Shown here piece by piece: positions 63,858 to 64,000 of a DNA stretch of 64,000 bases. The position numbers and the translations under genes are program-made. The notes under the pieces were generated by a model. It was not told where the DNA came from, searched no databases, and saw nothing but the letters and a program-made list of their open reading frames with translations. The stretch covers positions 1 through 64,000 of the forward strand of contig JAJYDQ010000007.1 in assembly GCA_021777225.1 (NCBI GenBank). The letters are read 5' to 3'. Every line of letters starts with the position of its first letter. Position 1 is the first letter of the stretch. The DNA is from Deltaproteobacteria bacterium (GTDB taxonomy: Bacteria > Desulfobacterota > Desulfomonilia > Desulfomonilales > Desulfomonilaceae).

Positions 63858-64000
63858 TCAATCGTTGTCCAGGACCTCGCGAATTGTAGTCAAAAGCTGT
63901 CTCATGTTGTACGGTTTCTGGACAAACCCCTTTGCTCCGGCCGCCTTGGTACTATTAGCATGTCCATTTTGGGAATAGCCACTCGCTATAATTACCTTGG
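63858..64000 (-). CDS. C-terminal end of a receiver (response-regulator) domain gene, cut by the window edge
   Basis: On the minus strand the frame reads KVIIASGYSQNGH, then KGFVQKPYNMRQLLTTIREVLDND and stops at 63858-63860. This is the last third of a REC domain, with the conserved Lys in QKPY. It resembles the receiver end of the neighbouring pseudogene. The rest of the gene, perhaps a hybrid kinase, lies beyond the window. Confidence 0.78.
   Translation of the reverse strand, partial: KVIIASGYSQNGHANSTKAAGAKGFVQKPYNMRQLLTTIREVLDND

Overview
The window looks like chromosomal DNA of a Gram-negative, anaerobic, probably sulfate-reducing or syntrophic deltaproteobacterium (Desulfobacterota, Desulfomonile/Syntrophobacter-like). 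This is inferred from gene content: lipid A synthesis (lpxB), a multihaem cytochrome c, an NAD-linked HoxEFUYH [NiFe] hydrogenase, ADP-forming acyl-CoA synthetase and CoA-transferase genes, many Fe-S and radical SAM proteins, and an F0 gene set detached from F1. No rRNA, tRNA, CRISPR array, insertion sequence or phage gene was seen. Coding density is high and nearly all genes are complete; the only clear decay is a signalling gene at the right edge.

Layout. 0.1-8.4 kb (minus): EamA exporter, PurL, ADP-forming acyl-CoA synthetase, two sugar-nucleotide epimerases. 8.6-9.9 kb (plus): enolase. 9.9-18.9 kb (minus): one long operon with a methyltransferase, hoxEFUYH, a secreted SUMF1-fold protein, a lone cytochrome b6f subunit-IV-like membrane protein and an 11-12 haem cytochrome c. 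19-23.5 kb (minus): two ferritin-like proteins and an RND pump. 23.8-25.5 kb (plus): AtpZ/AtpI/AtpB/AtpE. 26.1-30 kb (plus): rpsF-rpsR-rplI-dnaB and an Fe-S protein. 30-37 kb (mostly minus): Trypco1-like protein, lactate dehydrogenase, SPL-like radical SAM, ParB-like protein, glycosyltransferase, and an MJ0619/Tes-like radical SAM protein. 37.2-45.5 kb: lpxB, a double HAD phosphatase, greA, a membrane-anchored IscU-like scaffold, two MoeA paralogues, a heptosyltransferase-like protein. 45.5-50.7 kb: AT-rich spacers around envelope proteins, including two Cys/Pro-rich secreted proteins. 50.9-57.5 kb: phosphofructokinase, YchF, ECF sigma/anti-sigma pair, DapL and CarA. 57.6-63 kb (minus): three exported hydrolases and a CoA-transferase. 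63.1-64 kb: a broken hybrid histidine kinase and the end of a second receiver gene.

Most noteworthy are (i) the hydrogenase operon that continues into a b6-less subunit IV homologue and a multihaem cytochrome with a CX9CH site, (ii) the Tes-like radical SAM protein, (iii) the CGPPPC-repeat secreted proteins, (iv) the membrane-tethered IscU-like protein beside two MoeA genes, and (v) the exported sulfatase/phosphatase/amidase cluster, whose Ntn hydrolase may be activated by its own signal-peptide cleavage. Functions are read from motifs and context only; no database search was run.
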